Shown piece by piece: positions 55,530 to 64,000 of a stretch of DNA of 64,000 nucleotides (positions within the stretch are counted from its first letter, which is position 1; each line of letters starts with the position of its first letter). The translations under genes and the position numbers were made by a program. The notes beneath the pieces were generated by a model. That model did no database searches and had not been told where the DNA came from. It saw nothing but the letters and a program-made list of their open reading frames with translations. The stretch is from Acidovorax sp. A1169 (GTDB lineage Bacteria; Pseudomonadota; Gammaproteobacteria; Burkholderiales; Burkholderiaceae_C), in NCBI RefSeq assembly GCF_030704685.1, contig NZ_JAUZDX010000002.1, forward strand, positions 537,245 to 601,244, written 5' to 3'.

Positions 55530-56834
55530 ATGGATTTTCTGCTGATTGCGCTGCTCACGCTGCTCAATGGCGTATTTGCCATGTCCGAGCTGGCGCTGGC
55601 ATCGAGCCGCAAGTCGCGCCTGGTCGCCATGGCCGAGGGCGGCGACAAGGGGGCGCAGGCCTCGCTCACCCTGCTGGAGAACCCCACCCAGTTCCTGTCC
55701 TCGGTGCAGGTGGGCATCACCTCCATCGGCATGCTCAACGGCATCATCGGCGAGGCCGCGTTCAGCGATGACCTTGCGCGCTGGCTGCTGGCGCTGGGCA
55801 TGCCCGAGCGCGCATCCGGCATCACGGCTACGGCGCTTGTGGTCACGGTGATCACCTTCATCACCATCGTCTTTGGTGAGCTGGTGCCCAAGCGCATCGG
55901 CCAGCTCTATCCCGAAACCGTGGCCCGCCTGGTGGCCCGGCCCATGACCTGGGTCGCCCTGGTGGCCAAGCCCTTCGTGCGGCTGCTGTCGCTGTCCACC
56001 CAGGGCGTGCTCGGCCTGCTGCGCATCGACAACAACGCCGGCCGCGCCGTGACGGAGGAAGAGATCGTGGCCAGCCTGGAGGAGGGGCGCGATGCCGGGG
56101 TGATCGAGCACCACGAGCACCAGATGGTGCGCAATGTGTTCCGCCTCGATGACCGGCCGCTGACCTCGCTGATGGTGCCCCGCACGGACATGCAGTGGCT
56201 CGATGCCCGGCTCACCGTGGCCGAGGGCCTGCGCATGGCCGGCACCGGTGGTGACCATGGTGCCCATTCCTGGTACCCCGTCTGCCGGGGCTCGCTCGAC
56301 GAGGTGGTGGGCCTGATCAGCGTGGCGCGCCTGCTGGAGCTGGGCGTGGAGGCCCCCGGCGCCATCGAGCAGTACGCGCTGCCGGCCGCCTTTCTGCCCG
56401 AGACCCTCAGCGGCATGGAGCTGCTGGAGCAGTTCCGCGCACGCTCGGGCCGCATGGTCTTCGTGGTGGACGAATATGGCGTGGTGCAGGGCATCATGAC
56501 GCCGCGCGATCTGCTGGAGGCGATTACCGGGGAACTGCAGCCCGGGGCGGCCACCGATGCCTGGGCCTCACAGCGCGAGGACGGCCTGTGGCTGCTCGAC
56601 GGCCTGATGCCCGTCAGCGAACTCAAGGCACGGCTCGATATTCGCGATTTACCCGGGGAGGAGCGTGGCCGTTACAACACACTGGCGGGATTGCTGATGG
56701 CTGAATCAGGACGTTTGCCGGCAGTGGGCGAACGCATTGCCTGTGCAGGGTGGATATTCGAGGTGCTTGGTCTGGAGGGCCGGAGAATCGACCGCGTATT
56801 GGCGCAAATGGACCCGGCCGACGGGTCTGGTTGA
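55530..56834 (+). CDS. CNNM/CorC-type membrane protein (hemolysin family)
   Basis: A 434-residue protein with an N-terminal CNNM transmembrane domain (about 1-190, starting FLLIALLTLLNGVFAMSELA, then SVQVGITSIGMLNGIIGEAA), paired CBS domains (about 205-330, LMVPRTDMQWLDA; VVDEYGVVQGIMTPRDLLE) and a C-terminal CorC_HlyC domain (about 345-430, YNTLAGLLMAESGRLPAVGE). Such proteins are linked to Mg2+/Co2+ efflux or ion homeostasis. Full length. Confidence 0.9.
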   Translation: MDFLLIALLTLLNGVFAMSELALASSRKSRLVAMAEGGDKGAQASLTLLENPTQFLSSVQVGITSIGMLNGIIGEAAFSDDLARWLLALGMPERASGITATALVVTVITFITIVFGELVPKRIGQLYPETVARLVARPMTWVALVAKPFVRLLSLSTQGVLGLLRIDNNAGRAVTEEEIVASLEEGRDAGVIEHHEHQMVRNVFRLDDRPLTSLMVPRTDMQWLDARLTVAEGLRMAGTGGDHGAHSWYPVCRGSLDEVVGLISVARLLELGVEAPGAIEQYALPAAFLPETLSGMELLEQFRARSGRMVFVVDEYGVVQGIMTPRDLLEAITGELQPGAATDAWASQREDGLWLLDGLMPVSELKARLDIRDLPGEERGRYNTLAGLLMAESGRLPAVGERIACAGWIFEVLGLEGRRIDRVLAQMDPADGSG

Positions 56835-56896
56835 TTACCTGGACGTCTGAAATGATTTTCACGGGCGTGAGGTTTCAACGCCTTGTCACGAATTTT

Positions 56897-56935
56897 TTGG
56901 CAAACTCGGAAAATTTTGCCCATTATTCCTATAAT
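56897..56935 (+). promoter_or_regulatory. AT-rich promoter of the H-NS-like gene
   Basis: TTGGCA (56897-56902), 18 bases, CATTAT (56921-56926) forms one candidate. An exact TATAAT at 56930-56935 forms another -10 without a clear -35. The A/T-rich surroundings in an otherwise GC-rich region support a promoter for the gene at 56971, with room for H-NS autoregulation. Confidence 0.55.
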
Positions 56936-56970
56936 GGGGCCTTCTAGTCCACCCAGCAGCCTTACATACC

Positions 56971-57261
56971 ATGACAACCAGCTACAAAGAACTCCTCAAG
57001 CAACGCGACGCCCTGGAACAGCAAATCGGTGAAGCCCGCAAGCGCGAGTTGTCGGATGCCGTGTCGCAGGTGCGTGCGCTGGTGGCGGAGTTCGGCCTCA
57101 CCGCACAGGACGTGTTCCCCAGTGGCCGTGCACGCAGCGCCAGTGCCGGCACCAAGGTGGCCCCCAAATACCGCGATCCTTCCACGGGCCAGACCTGGAC
57201 GGGCCGTGGCAAGGCCCCCAAGTGGATTCAAAACGAGAACCGCGAAAAGTTCGCCATTTGA
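56971..57261 (+). CDS. H-NS histone-like nucleoid protein
   Basis: A 96-residue protein with an N-terminal coiled coil (YKELLKQRDALEQQIGEARK, then RELSDAVSQVRAL) and the C-terminal H-NS DNA-binding motif (PKYRDPSTGQTWTGRGKAPKW; core TWTGRGKAPKW). This is the typical betaproteobacterial short H-NS form (Bph3/H-NS type) that binds AT-rich DNA and silences acquired genes. The AT-rich island at 835-6147 is an obvious kind of target in this genome. It is followed by a bidirectional terminator. Confidence 0.95.
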   Translation: MTTSYKELLKQRDALEQQIGEARKRELSDAVSQVRALVAEFGLTAQDVFPSGRARSASAGTKVAPKYRDPSTGQTWTGRGKAPKWIQNENREKFAI

Positions 57262-57303
57262 GCGATTGAATCTATTGGACAGCGGCCTGTTGCCGCGTTG
57301 CAT

Positions 57304-57331
57304 AAAAAAAGCCCGCCTCTGCGGGCTTTTT
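57304..57331. terminator. Bidirectional rho-independent terminator
   Basis: A perfect stem GCCCGC (57311-57316) / GCGGGC (57321-57326), with a CTCT loop, is flanked by seven A residues on the left and five T residues on the right. It serves the H-NS-like gene and the convergent XRE regulator gene. Confidence 0.93.
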
Positions 57332-57399
57332 GCGTGGTACGCACCATAAACGTGCGATCCGGCTGGTGGCGTGGAGAAGCGCCCGTGGCCGATGCCTGC

Positions 57400-58275
57400 T
57401 CAGATGGGGGCTGCGGCGATCTCGCGCAATACCTGGGCTGTGAATTCGTCGGCCGGGAAGAATGATTCCACGGCCAGCTCCTGCAGGGTTACGTCCACCG
57501 GTGTTCCAAATATGGTGGTGGTGCTGATAAACGAAAGTGTTCCCCGGGCGCTCTGAAAACAGAAGGGCATTACCACACCCAGCAATTCCCCGTCGAGCAC
57601 CAGGGGGCTCGATTCCTCGGGCGTGGGGTATTCCAGCAGCTCGGCCTGAAGTGCGATGAGCACCGGGTCGGCCGTGGCCTGTATCTGCTGGCGCAGGCGC
57701 TCGAACAGGTGGGCCCGCCACTGGGCCAGGTTGGCGATGTGCGGGGCCAGGCCCTTGGAGTGCAGGCTCAGGCGGAACACGTTCACCGACCCCTCCAGCA
57801 GTTCGGGGCTCACGTGGTTGGTCAGCAGCGCCTGGGCGGCGCGGTTGGTGGCCACGATGTTCCAGCAGCGATCCAGTGCAATCGCGGGGCAGGGCTCGTG
57901 GCCCTTGAGCACCAGTTCCACCGCCTTGCGCGCGGCAGCCAGGGCCGGGTCGTCCAGTGCGCGCTCGCGGTACATGGGCGCATAGCCAGCGGCCACCAGC
58001 AGGGCATTGCGCTCGCGCAGCGGGATGGCCAGGCGCTCGCACAGCCGCAGCACCATCTCGCGGCTGGGGTTGGTGCGGCCTGTCTCCATGAAGCTCACAT
58101 GGCGGGTGGAGATGTCCGCCTCGTCGGCCAGCTCCAGCTGGCTCAGGTGGCGCTGTTGGCGCCAGGTGCGCAGGTGGTCGCCGAACGAGGCGGGCCCCGG
58201 CGGGCTGCTGCGGTGGCCCCCGGCCGCAGGCCGGTGGGGCAGGGTGGGGCGCGGGGGGCGGTGGGTGCTGGTCAT
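57400..58275 (-). CDS. XRE-family regulator with MmyB-type ligand-binding domain
   Basis: A 291-residue regulator. The N-terminal helix-turn-helix is at about 30-90 (FGDHLRTWRQQRHLSQLELA, then DEADISTRHVSFMETGRTNP). The C-terminal part (about 110-285; LDRCWNIVATNRAAQALL and the paired helices that follow) resembles the MmyB-like domain, a PAS-like domain that can bind fatty acids or other small hydrophobic ligands. The ATG at 58275 is favoured because upstream ATGs add low-complexity sequence. It is divergent from the small membrane gene at 58395, its probable target. Confidence 0.87.
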   Translation of the reverse strand: MTSTHRPPRPTLPHRPAAGGHRSSPPGPASFGDHLRTWRQQRHLSQLELADEADISTRHVSFMETGRTNPSREMVLRLCERLAIPLRERNALLVAAGYAPMYRERALDDPALAAARKAVELVLKGHEPCPAIALDRCWNIVATNRAAQALLTNHVSPELLEGSVNVFRLSLHSKGLAPHIANLAQWRAHLFERLRQQIQATADPVLIALQAELLEYPTPEESSPLVLDGELLGVVMPFCFQSARGTLSFISTTTIFGTPVDVTLQELAVESFFPADEFTAQVLREIAAAPI

Positions 58276-58394
58276 GCCCTCCATCCTAGGGCCAGTTGGC
58301 ATGCCGGCCATTACCTGGCATGTCATCGACGCGGTGCAGCCCGGCCGCGAACATGGAGGCTCCTTCAACCCGAAAAGATCCCAAGGAGTCCACC

Positions 58395-58799
58395 ATGTCC
58401 GTTCTGTCCTCTCCCTCGTTCCTTCGTGCCGTGGTCTGGTTCGATGCCGCCACGGGCGTGCTGCTGGCCGCCCTGCACCTGGCGCTGACCGACACGCTTG
58501 CCGAGTGGCTAGGGCTGCCGGTGGGGCTGGTCTCGGCCAGTGGCCTGGCGCTCATTGCCTATGCGGTTCTGGCCATGGCGATTGCCAGCCCGCGCAACGC
58601 CCCCCGCGGCCTGCTGTGGCTGTTGATCGTGGGCAATGCGGCGTGGGCCCTGGCCAGCCTGGGATTGCTGCTGTCAACGGCCATCGCGCCCAGCGTGTGG
58701 GGCCAGGCCTACCTGGTCGTGCATGTGGTGTCGGTGGGCCTGCTGGCCGAGCTGCAATGGTTTTGTGTGCGCCGCCTGGCAATGCCTGCAATGGCTTGA
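58395..58799 (+). CDS. Small four-helix membrane protein
   Basis: A 134-residue protein with about four membrane helices (about 8-28, 42-63, 72-92 and 102-122; for example LLWLLIVGNAAWALASLGLL). AAGGAG precedes the ATG at 58395. It is divergent from the XRE/MmyB regulator, so it is probably controlled by it. No catalytic motif is seen. Similar small membrane proteins are often annotated as hypothetical; function unknown. Confidence 0.75.
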   Translation: MSVLSSPSFLRAVVWFDAATGVLLAALHLALTDTLAEWLGLPVGLVSASGLALIAYAVLAMAIASPRNAPRGLLWLLIVGNAAWALASLGLLLSTAIAPSVWGQAYLVVHVVSVGLLAELQWFCVRRLAMPAMA

Positions 58800-58843
58800 A
58801 TGCTCTGTATTCAATAGCAGTTGGTGCTCTGGAGCATGTATCG

Positions 58844-58868
58844 AAGGGGCCCTGCAAGGCCCCTTTTT
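58844..58868 (+). terminator. Rho-independent terminator before aconitase
   Basis: Stem AAGGGGCC (58844-58851) pairs with GGCCCCTT (58858-58865), with a six-base loop, followed by TTT. It ends the small membrane gene transcript. Confidence 0.88.
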
Positions 58869-58971
58869 CATGGTGATGGGCAGCAGTTGCCGCCTCCCTG
58901 CATACCCCCAACGTTGGCTCCGCCACGTGGGACTGACAGAATAGGCCTTGTCGCTTACACAGGAGTCAGCC

Positions 58972-61872
58972 ATGGCCACATCGAACAAGTCGTCGCCCCA
59001 GCCCGCCCGCCACGCGTTTGCCAACACGCTCAAGAGCTTCAAGACCGCGTCTGGCAAGACCGGACAGTTCTATTCCCTGCCAGCCCTGGCCAAACAGTTT
59101 CCGCAGATCAACCGCCTGCCGGTGTCCATCCGCATCGTGCTCGAATCGGTGCTGCGCAACTGCGACGGCCGCAAGGTCACGGCTGAGCATGTGCACCAGC
59201 TCGCGCACTGGGCGCCCAAGGCCGAGCGCAAGGACGAGATCCCCTTCGTCGTATCGCGCGTGGTGCTGCAGGACTTCACTGGCGTGCCACTGCTGGCCGA
59301 CCTGGCCGCCATGCGCAGCGTGGCCGCCAGGCTGGGCAAGAACCCCAAGAAGATCGAGCCCCTGGTGCCCGTGGACCTGGTGGTGGACCACTCCATCATG
59401 GTCGACTACTACGGCAAGAAGAATTCGCTCGACCTGAACATGAAGCTCGAGTTCCAGCGCAACCGTGAGCGCTACGAGTTCATGAAGTGGGGCATGCAGG
59501 CCTTCAGCACCTTCGGCGTGGTGCCGCCGGGCTTCGGCATCGTGCACCAGGTGAACCTGGAGTACCTGGCGCGCGGCGTGCACAAGACCAAGGCAGGTGT
59601 GCACTACCCCGACACCCTGGTGGGCACCGACAGCCACACCACCATGATCAATGGCATCGGCGTGGTGGGCTGGGGCGTGGGCGGCATTGAGGCCGAGGCC
59701 GCCATGCTGGGCCAGCCCGTGTACTTCCTCACACCCGACGTGGTCGGCTTCGAAATGACGGGCCAACTGCGCGAGGGTGTGACCGCCACCGACCTGGTGC
59801 TCACCGTGACCGAGCTGCTGCGCCAGCACAAGGTGGTGGGCAAGTTCGTCGAATTCTTCGGCGAGGGCACGCGCACCCTGGCGCTGCCCGACCGGGCCAC
59901 CATCGGCAACATGGCACCCGAGTACGGCGCCACCATGGGCTTCTTCCCGGTGGATGAGAAGACCATCGACTACTTCCAGGGCACGGGCCGCACCAAGGCC
60001 GAGATCGAAGCCTTCGAGGCCTACTTCAAGGCCCAGGGCCTGTTCGGCGTGCCGCTGGCCGGCGAGATCGACTACTCGCAGGTCGTCAAGCTCGACCTGG
60101 GGAGCGTCACGCCCAGCCTGGCCGGCCCCAAGCGCCCGCAGGACCGCATCGAGCTGGGCAAGGTCAGCAGCCAGTTTGCCGACCTGTTCAGCAAGTCCAA
60201 TGCCGAGAACGGCTTCAACCGCCCGGCCGAGCTGCTGCTCACCCGCCACCACATCCACCGCGGCCAGGACCTGGTGCAGGATGCAGCGCCCAAGGACAAG
60301 CCCGCGCCCGCAGGCGCACCCCGCTCCGTGGCCGAGATGGAGGGCAACAAGCCCGCGCTGGCCACGGCCCATGCTGACGCAGCGGCCACCATGCCCACCA
60401 AGGGCGCCGACCCCACGGTGGGCAATGGCGACGTGCTGATCGCCGCCATCACCAGCTGCACCAACACCTCCAACCCCAGCGTGCTGCTGGCCGCCGGCCT
60501 GCTGGCCAAGAAGGCAGTGGAGGCGGGGCTCAAGGTCCAGCCGCACATCAAGACCTCGCTGGCCCCCGGCTCGCGCATCGTCACCGACTACCTCACCGAG
60601 ACCGGCCTGCTGCCCTACCTGGAGAAGCTGGGCTTTGCACTGGCGGGCTACGGCTGCACCACCTGCATCGGCAATGCGGGTGACCTCACGCCCGAGCTCA
60701 ACGAAGCCATCACCAGCAATGACCTCATCTGCGCGGCCGTGCTCTCGGGCAACCGCAATTTCGAGGCGCGCATCCACCCCAACCTCAAGGCCAACTTCCT
60801 GGCCAGCCCGCCGCTGGTGGTGGCCTATGCCATCGCCGGTACGGTGCTCAAGGACCTGATGACCGAGCCCGTGGGCAAGGGCAAGGGTGGCCGCGACATC
60901 TACCTGGGCGACATCTGGCCGACAAGCGAGGAAGTGCACAAGCTCATGAAGTTCGCGATGAACGGCAAGGCCTTCCGCGAGAACTACGCCAAGGTCGCCA
61001 CCGACCCCGGCAAGCTCTGGGAAAAGATCAAGGGCGTGAGCGGAAACTCGTACACCTGGCCGGCCAGCACCTACATCGCCGAGCCGCCGTTCTTCGCCCA
61101 ATTCACGCTCGAGCAGGGCGCCGCGACGGCCTCCGCGGTGCACGGCGCGCGCATCATGGCGCTGTTCGGCGACTCCATCACCACCGACCACATCTCGCCC
61201 GCAGGCTCCATCAAGGCCACTTCGCCCGCCGGCCAGTGGCTGCAGCTCAACGGCGTGCAGAAGGCCGACTTCAACAGCTACGGCGCGCGCCGCGGCAACC
61301 ACGACGTGATGATGCGCGGCACCTTCGCCAACGTGCGCATCAAGAACCTCATGCTCCCGCCCACGGCCGATGGCTCGCGCGAAGAGGGCGGGGTGACGGT
61401 GTTCCAGAACGAGGGGCCTCTGCAGGGCGAGAAGATGTTCATCTTCGACGCGGCCATGCAGTACATGGCGCAAAAAACGCCCACGGTGATCTTCGCTGGC
61501 GAGGAGTACGGCACCGGGTCGAGCCGCGACTGGGCCGCCAAGGGCACGCAACTGCTGGGCATCAAGGCCGTGGTGGCGCGCAGCTTCGAGCGCATCCACC
61601 GATCCAACCTGGTGGGCATGGGCGTGCTGCCCCTGCAGTTCAAGGGCACGGACTCGTGGGAGTCGCTGGGCCTCACCGGCAACGAAACCATCAACGTGCT
61701 GCCCGACCCTGCGCTCACGCCTCAAAGCGACGCCACCCTGGTGATCCGCCGGGCCGACGGCACCAGCCAGGAGGTGCTGGTCACGCTGCGCATCGACACC
61801 CCGATCGAGGTGGATTACTACCAGGCGGGCGGTATTTTGCCGTTCGTGCTGCGCCAACTGCTCGAAGGCTGA
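58972..61872 (+). CDS. acnA: Aconitate hydratase A
   Basis: A 966-residue aconitase of the AcnA/IRP1 type, which interconverts citrate and isocitrate in the TCA cycle. The [4Fe-4S] ligands are visible: [10 protein letters not shown] near 495 and [12 protein letters not shown] near 560. Other motifs are [63 protein letters not shown] and [18 protein letters not shown]. Family length is usually about 890; the extra residues form an Ala/Pro/Lys-rich insert (about 440-490) before the first cluster motif. ATG 58972 has AGGAG upstream. Confidence 0.97.
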   Translation: MATSNKSSPQPARHAFANTLKSFKTASGKTGQFYSLPALAKQFPQINRLPVSIRIVLESVLRNCDGRKVTAEHVHQLAHWAPKAERKDEIPFVVSRVVLQDFTGVPLLADLAAMRSVAARLGKNPKKIEPLVPVDLVVDHSIMVDYYGKKNSLDLNMKLEFQRNRERYEFMKWGMQAFSTFGVVPPGFGIVHQVNLEYLARGVHKTKAGVHYPDTLVGTDSHTTMINGIGVVGWGVGGIEAEAAMLGQPVYFLTPDVVGFEMTGQLREGVTATDLVLTVTELLRQHKVVGKFVEFFGEGTRTLALPDRATIGNMAPEYGATMGFFPVDEKTIDYFQGTGRTKAEIEAFEAYFKAQGLFGVPLAGEIDYSQVVKLDLGSVTPSLAGPKRPQDRIELGKVSSQFADLFSKSNAENGFNRPAELLLTRHHIHRGQDLVQDAAPKDKPAPAGAPRSVAEMEGNKPALATAHADAAATMPTKGADPTVGNGDVLIAAITSCTNTSNPSVLLAAGLLAKKAVEAGLKVQPHIKTSLAPGSRIVTDYLTETGLLPYLEKLGFALAGYGCTTCIGNAGDLTPELNEAITSNDLICAAVLSGNRNFEARIHPNLKANFLASPPLVVAYAIAGTVLKDLMTEPVGKGKGGRDIYLGDIWPTSEEVHKLMKFAMNGKAFRENYAKVATDPGKLWEKIKGVSGNSYTWPASTYIAEPPFFAQFTLEQGAATASAVHGARIMALFGDSITTDHISPAGSIKATSPAGQWLQLNGVQKADFNSYGARRGNHDVMMRGTFANVRIKNLMLPPTADGSREEGGVTVFQNEGPLQGEKMFIFDAAMQYMAQKTPTVIFAGEEYGTGSSRDWAAKGTQLLGIKAVVARSFERIHRSNLVGMGVLPLQFKGTDSWESLGLTGNETINVLPDPALTPQSDATLVIRRADGTSQEVLVTLRIDTPIEVDYYQAGGILPFVLRQLLEG

Positions 61873-62062
61873 GGGCCGACGGCACCTGGGCGGCCGCGTT
61901 CGCGCCGCCCAGGCATGCCCCAGGTGGTTCCGGCGGATTTGAGCGGGGATCCAGCCTGAGATTGTGGCGTGCATACCGCGCGCTGCGGCAGAAACCGTCG
62001 CTGGCGCTTACAGGCCGATACACTGGAGAGGTGCAGCTGACGCCCCACCACCCACAGCTCCT

Positions 62063-64000
62063 ATGAAATCCCCGGTCCACCGCCCGGAGCGGACGCTCGT
62101 CTCGGAGGCTCCCGCCGTCACGGTGGTGCTGGCCGTGGCGGTGCTTGCGCTGGTGATGGTGTCACTGAGCGGCATCCTGGGAGAGGGCGTGGGCCTGCAG
62201 CATGGGCTGGAGCCCTTCATGGAGTTGGTGGCCATCCTGCTGGCGTTGTTGGTGGTGTCGGTGTCCCTGCACACGCTCGACGCGCAAGGCCAGGGCCGTG
62301 CGAATGTGCTGGTCGCCGGTTTCGGGGTAGCAGCGGTCTGCAATTTTCTGCATGGCGTGCTGGCCCACGCCACGCCGCAACCAGCTTCGCCCCTGGCGGC
62401 GGACATCGCGCTGTGGCTTGGCTCCTGGGTGCGCGTGGCCGAGTGCGCTGCGCTGGTGCTCACGGCACTGCGCGTCTCCCTGCCCGGGCCTGCCAAGGTG
62501 TGGGCCGTGGCTGCGGGTGCGTTTTCCCTGGTGCTGGTGTGGGCGGCTGCGGGGCCGCTGACGCAGTGGTTTTCTGCGGCCTCGGGCGGCATGTTTCCGG
62601 CGTTGATGGCCGGATTGCTGTGCGCAGGTCTGGTAGGGGCTGCCGTGCGACTGCACGGGGATGTGCAGGGCGACAACCGCACGCGGGGACGCCTGCTTGC
62701 ATGGGCTGCGGCCACTTTCGCGGTCGCGGAGCTCCTGGTGGGGCTCTCCGGAGTGGCGCAGGTCGGCTGGGCCAGCCTGCTGGCCATTGGCGTGCGTGTG
62801 GTGGGCTATGCCCTGCTGTACCAGGCCGTGTTCGTGGCGGGCATGCGCCAGCCCTTCGATCGGCTGTACCAGGCCGAAGCACAGTTGCGCGAAAGCGAAA
62901 CGCGCCTGCAATTGCTGGGCCGCAACCTGCCGCTGAGCGTGCTCTACCAGGTGGTGCGCGAAGCCGATGGCCGCATGCACTTCGTGCACATCGGCGATGC
63001 CATCGAGCGCCTGAACGGCCTGCGCCCTGAAGATGTGCTGCGTGATCCTGACGTGCTGTACCAGCAGATCCTCCCCGAAGACCTCCCCGCGCTCGAGGAG
63101 GCCAGGGACCAGTCGCTGCGCAGCATGGGGCCCATGGAGGCCACCTTTCGCATGCGCGTGTCTTCGGGGGCGGTGCGCTGGATACACCTGAGCTCATCGC
63201 CCCGCCCCCTGGATGGCGGGCGCGTGATCTGGGATGGCGTGCAGAGCGACATCACCGCAGAGCGCGAAGCCGAACAGGCGGCCCACGCGCACGAGGTGCA
63301 GATGGCCAACATGCTGCGCCAGGTGCCCGGCGGCGTGGCCCGGCTGGACCGCGAGTACCGCGTGCTCTATGTGAACGAGCAACAGGCCCGGTGGCTGCAC
63401 CGCACACCCGAGCAGTTGCAGGGGCAACTGCTTGCGGACGTGATTCCCGCAGCGGTCATGGCGCGCATGCAGCCCCAGCTGCAGAAGGCCTTTGCCGGAG
63501 AGACGGCGGTTTTTGAAAACCGCATCGACGCACTGGACGGCCCGCAGTACCGCCACACCACCCTGGTGCCCGAATCCATCACGGAGCAGGGGGTGGTGGC
63601 CGTGGTGGTCTTCGCCTACGACCTGACCGAGCTCAAGCGCATCGAGACCGAGCTGGCCCAGCAGAAGGCCCACCTGGCCCGGGTGGTCAACGCAATGCCC
63701 GACATGGTCTTCCTCAAGGACGCGCAGGGTGTCTACCTGTCCTGCAACCCGGTGTTCGAGCGCTTTGCGGGCAAGCCCGAGCGCGAGATCATCGGCTGCA
63801 CCGACTACGATATTTCCCCTGCATCGGCGGCCGAGCAGTTCCGCGCGTATGACCGCCGTGCGATGCAGGCCTGGCAGCCCCTGGTCTACGAAGAGCAGCT
63901 GACCTTTGCGGAAGACGGTTACCAGGGGTATTTTGAAACCATCAAGACGCCCATCCGCGACCTGCATGGCCGCGTCACGGGCATTCTGGGCGTGTGCCGT
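62063..64000 (+). CDS. Membrane multi-PAS sensor protein, 5' part (runs off the right edge)
   Basis: 646 codons from ATG 62063 to the window edge without a stop. The N-terminal quarter (about 18-265) has seven or eight hydrophobic helices in the layout of MASE-type membrane sensors (FMELVAILLALLVVSVSLHT; ANVLVAGFGVAAVCNFLHGV). Then come at least three PAS/PAC modules (about 285-390, about 410-530 with ILRQVPGGVAR-like sequence, and about 535 onward, VVNAMPDMVFLKDAQGVYLS). The output domain, probably GGDEF/EAL or a histidine kinase, lies outside the window. Which MASE subtype it is cannot be said. Confidence 0.8.
   Translation, partial: MKSPVHRPERTLVSEAPAVTVVLAVAVLALVMVSLSGILGEGVGLQHGLEPFMELVAILLALLVVSVSLHTLDAQGQGRANVLVAGFGVAAVCNFLHGVLAHATPQPASPLAADIALWLGSWVRVAECAALVLTALRVSLPGPAKVWAVAAGAFSLVLVWAAAGPLTQWFSAASGGMFPALMAGLLCAGLVGAAVRLHGDVQGDNRTRGRLLAWAAATFAVAELLVGLSGVAQVGWASLLAIGVRVVGYALLYQAVFVAGMRQPFDRLYQAEAQLRESETRLQLLGRNLPLSVLYQVVREADGRMHFVHIGDAIERLNGLRPEDVLRDPDVLYQQILPEDLPALEEARDQSLRSMGPMEATFRMRVSSGAVRWIHLSSSPRPLDGGRVIWDGVQSDITAEREAEQAAHAHEVQMANMLRQVPGGVARLDREYRVLYVNEQQARWLHRTPEQLQGQLLADVIPAAVMARMQPQLQKAFAGETAVFENRIDALDGPQYRHTTLVPESITEQGVVAVVVFAYDLTELKRIETELAQQKAHLARVVNAMPDMVFLKDAQGVYLSCNPVFERFAGKPEREIIGCTDYDISPASAAEQFRAYDRRAMQAWQPLVYEEQLTFAEDGYQGYFETIKTPIRDLHGRVTGILGVCR

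Noticed and set aside
58966..61974. A 1002-codon minus-strand frame opposite acnA
   Set aside because: It is an antisense shadow of the aconitase gene with low-complexity His/Gly/Ala/Val composition; acnA has complete motifs and a ribosome binding site.

Overview
The window is chromosomal DNA from a high-GC betaproteobacterium, most likely a Comamonadaceae member of the Acidovorax type. The evidence is the codon use, the betaproteobacterial gene neighbourhoods (membrane cytochrome c urate oxidase PuuD, PuuE allantoinase, BMP-family nucleoside transporters) and the number of PAS/GGDEF/EAL signalling proteins. The genus is inferred; no rRNA or other taxonomic marker is present.

Layout. 1-465 is the start of a dctA-type dicarboxylate symporter. 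835-6147 is an AT-rich accessory island holding four tightly coupled minus-strand genes: a DNA methyltransferase, a phosphoribosyltransferase-like protein, an ORC/Cdc6-like AAA ATPase and an unrecognised protein that may have a Rossmann-type fold. I read this as a putative conflict (anti-phage) system and as the most novel part of the window. 6420-9300 is a scrap zone: a duplicated 3' tail of ggt, a DUF1877-like gene fragment, a PAS/GGDEF gene and a small membrane protein. The intact ggt follows at 9373-11166.

11345-45000 is a large purine-salvage and purine-catabolism region. It encodes adenine deaminase, two different guanine-deaminase-type enzymes, xanthine dehydrogenase XdhAB with XdhC, urate oxidase PuuD with a fused cytochrome c, HIU hydrolase, an OHCU decarboxylase/allantoate amidohydrolase fusion, allantoinase PuuE, a coupled M20 hydrolase and a glycerate kinase. 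It also holds a BMP-type ABC importer with two binding proteins, a Rieske oxygenase that could be HpxD-like, a chemoreceptor, and four regulators (two GntR/FCD, one LysR, one Crp/Fnr). Together these can import purine nucleosides or bases, deaminate them to (hypo)xanthine, oxidise to urate and open the ring down to ureidoglycolate/glyoxylate, with glycerate kinase feeding the carbon into glycolysis. Palindromic operators sit at the expected places: an 18-bp palindrome between the first GntR gene and uraH, and paired CGTATACG sites around a promoter downstream of the second GntR gene.

44800-64000 is ordinary core genome: dcd, small unknowns, a GGDEF protein, an ornithine-cyclodeaminase-family reductase, pyroglutamyl peptidase, a YpfJ-type metalloprotease, a SulP-STAS-cNMP transporter, an RhlE helicase, apaH, a CNNM/CorC protein, an H-NS-like protein, an XRE regulator, aconitase, and a PAS sensor running off the right edge. 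No rRNA, convincing tRNA, CRISPR array, transposase or integrase was seen.
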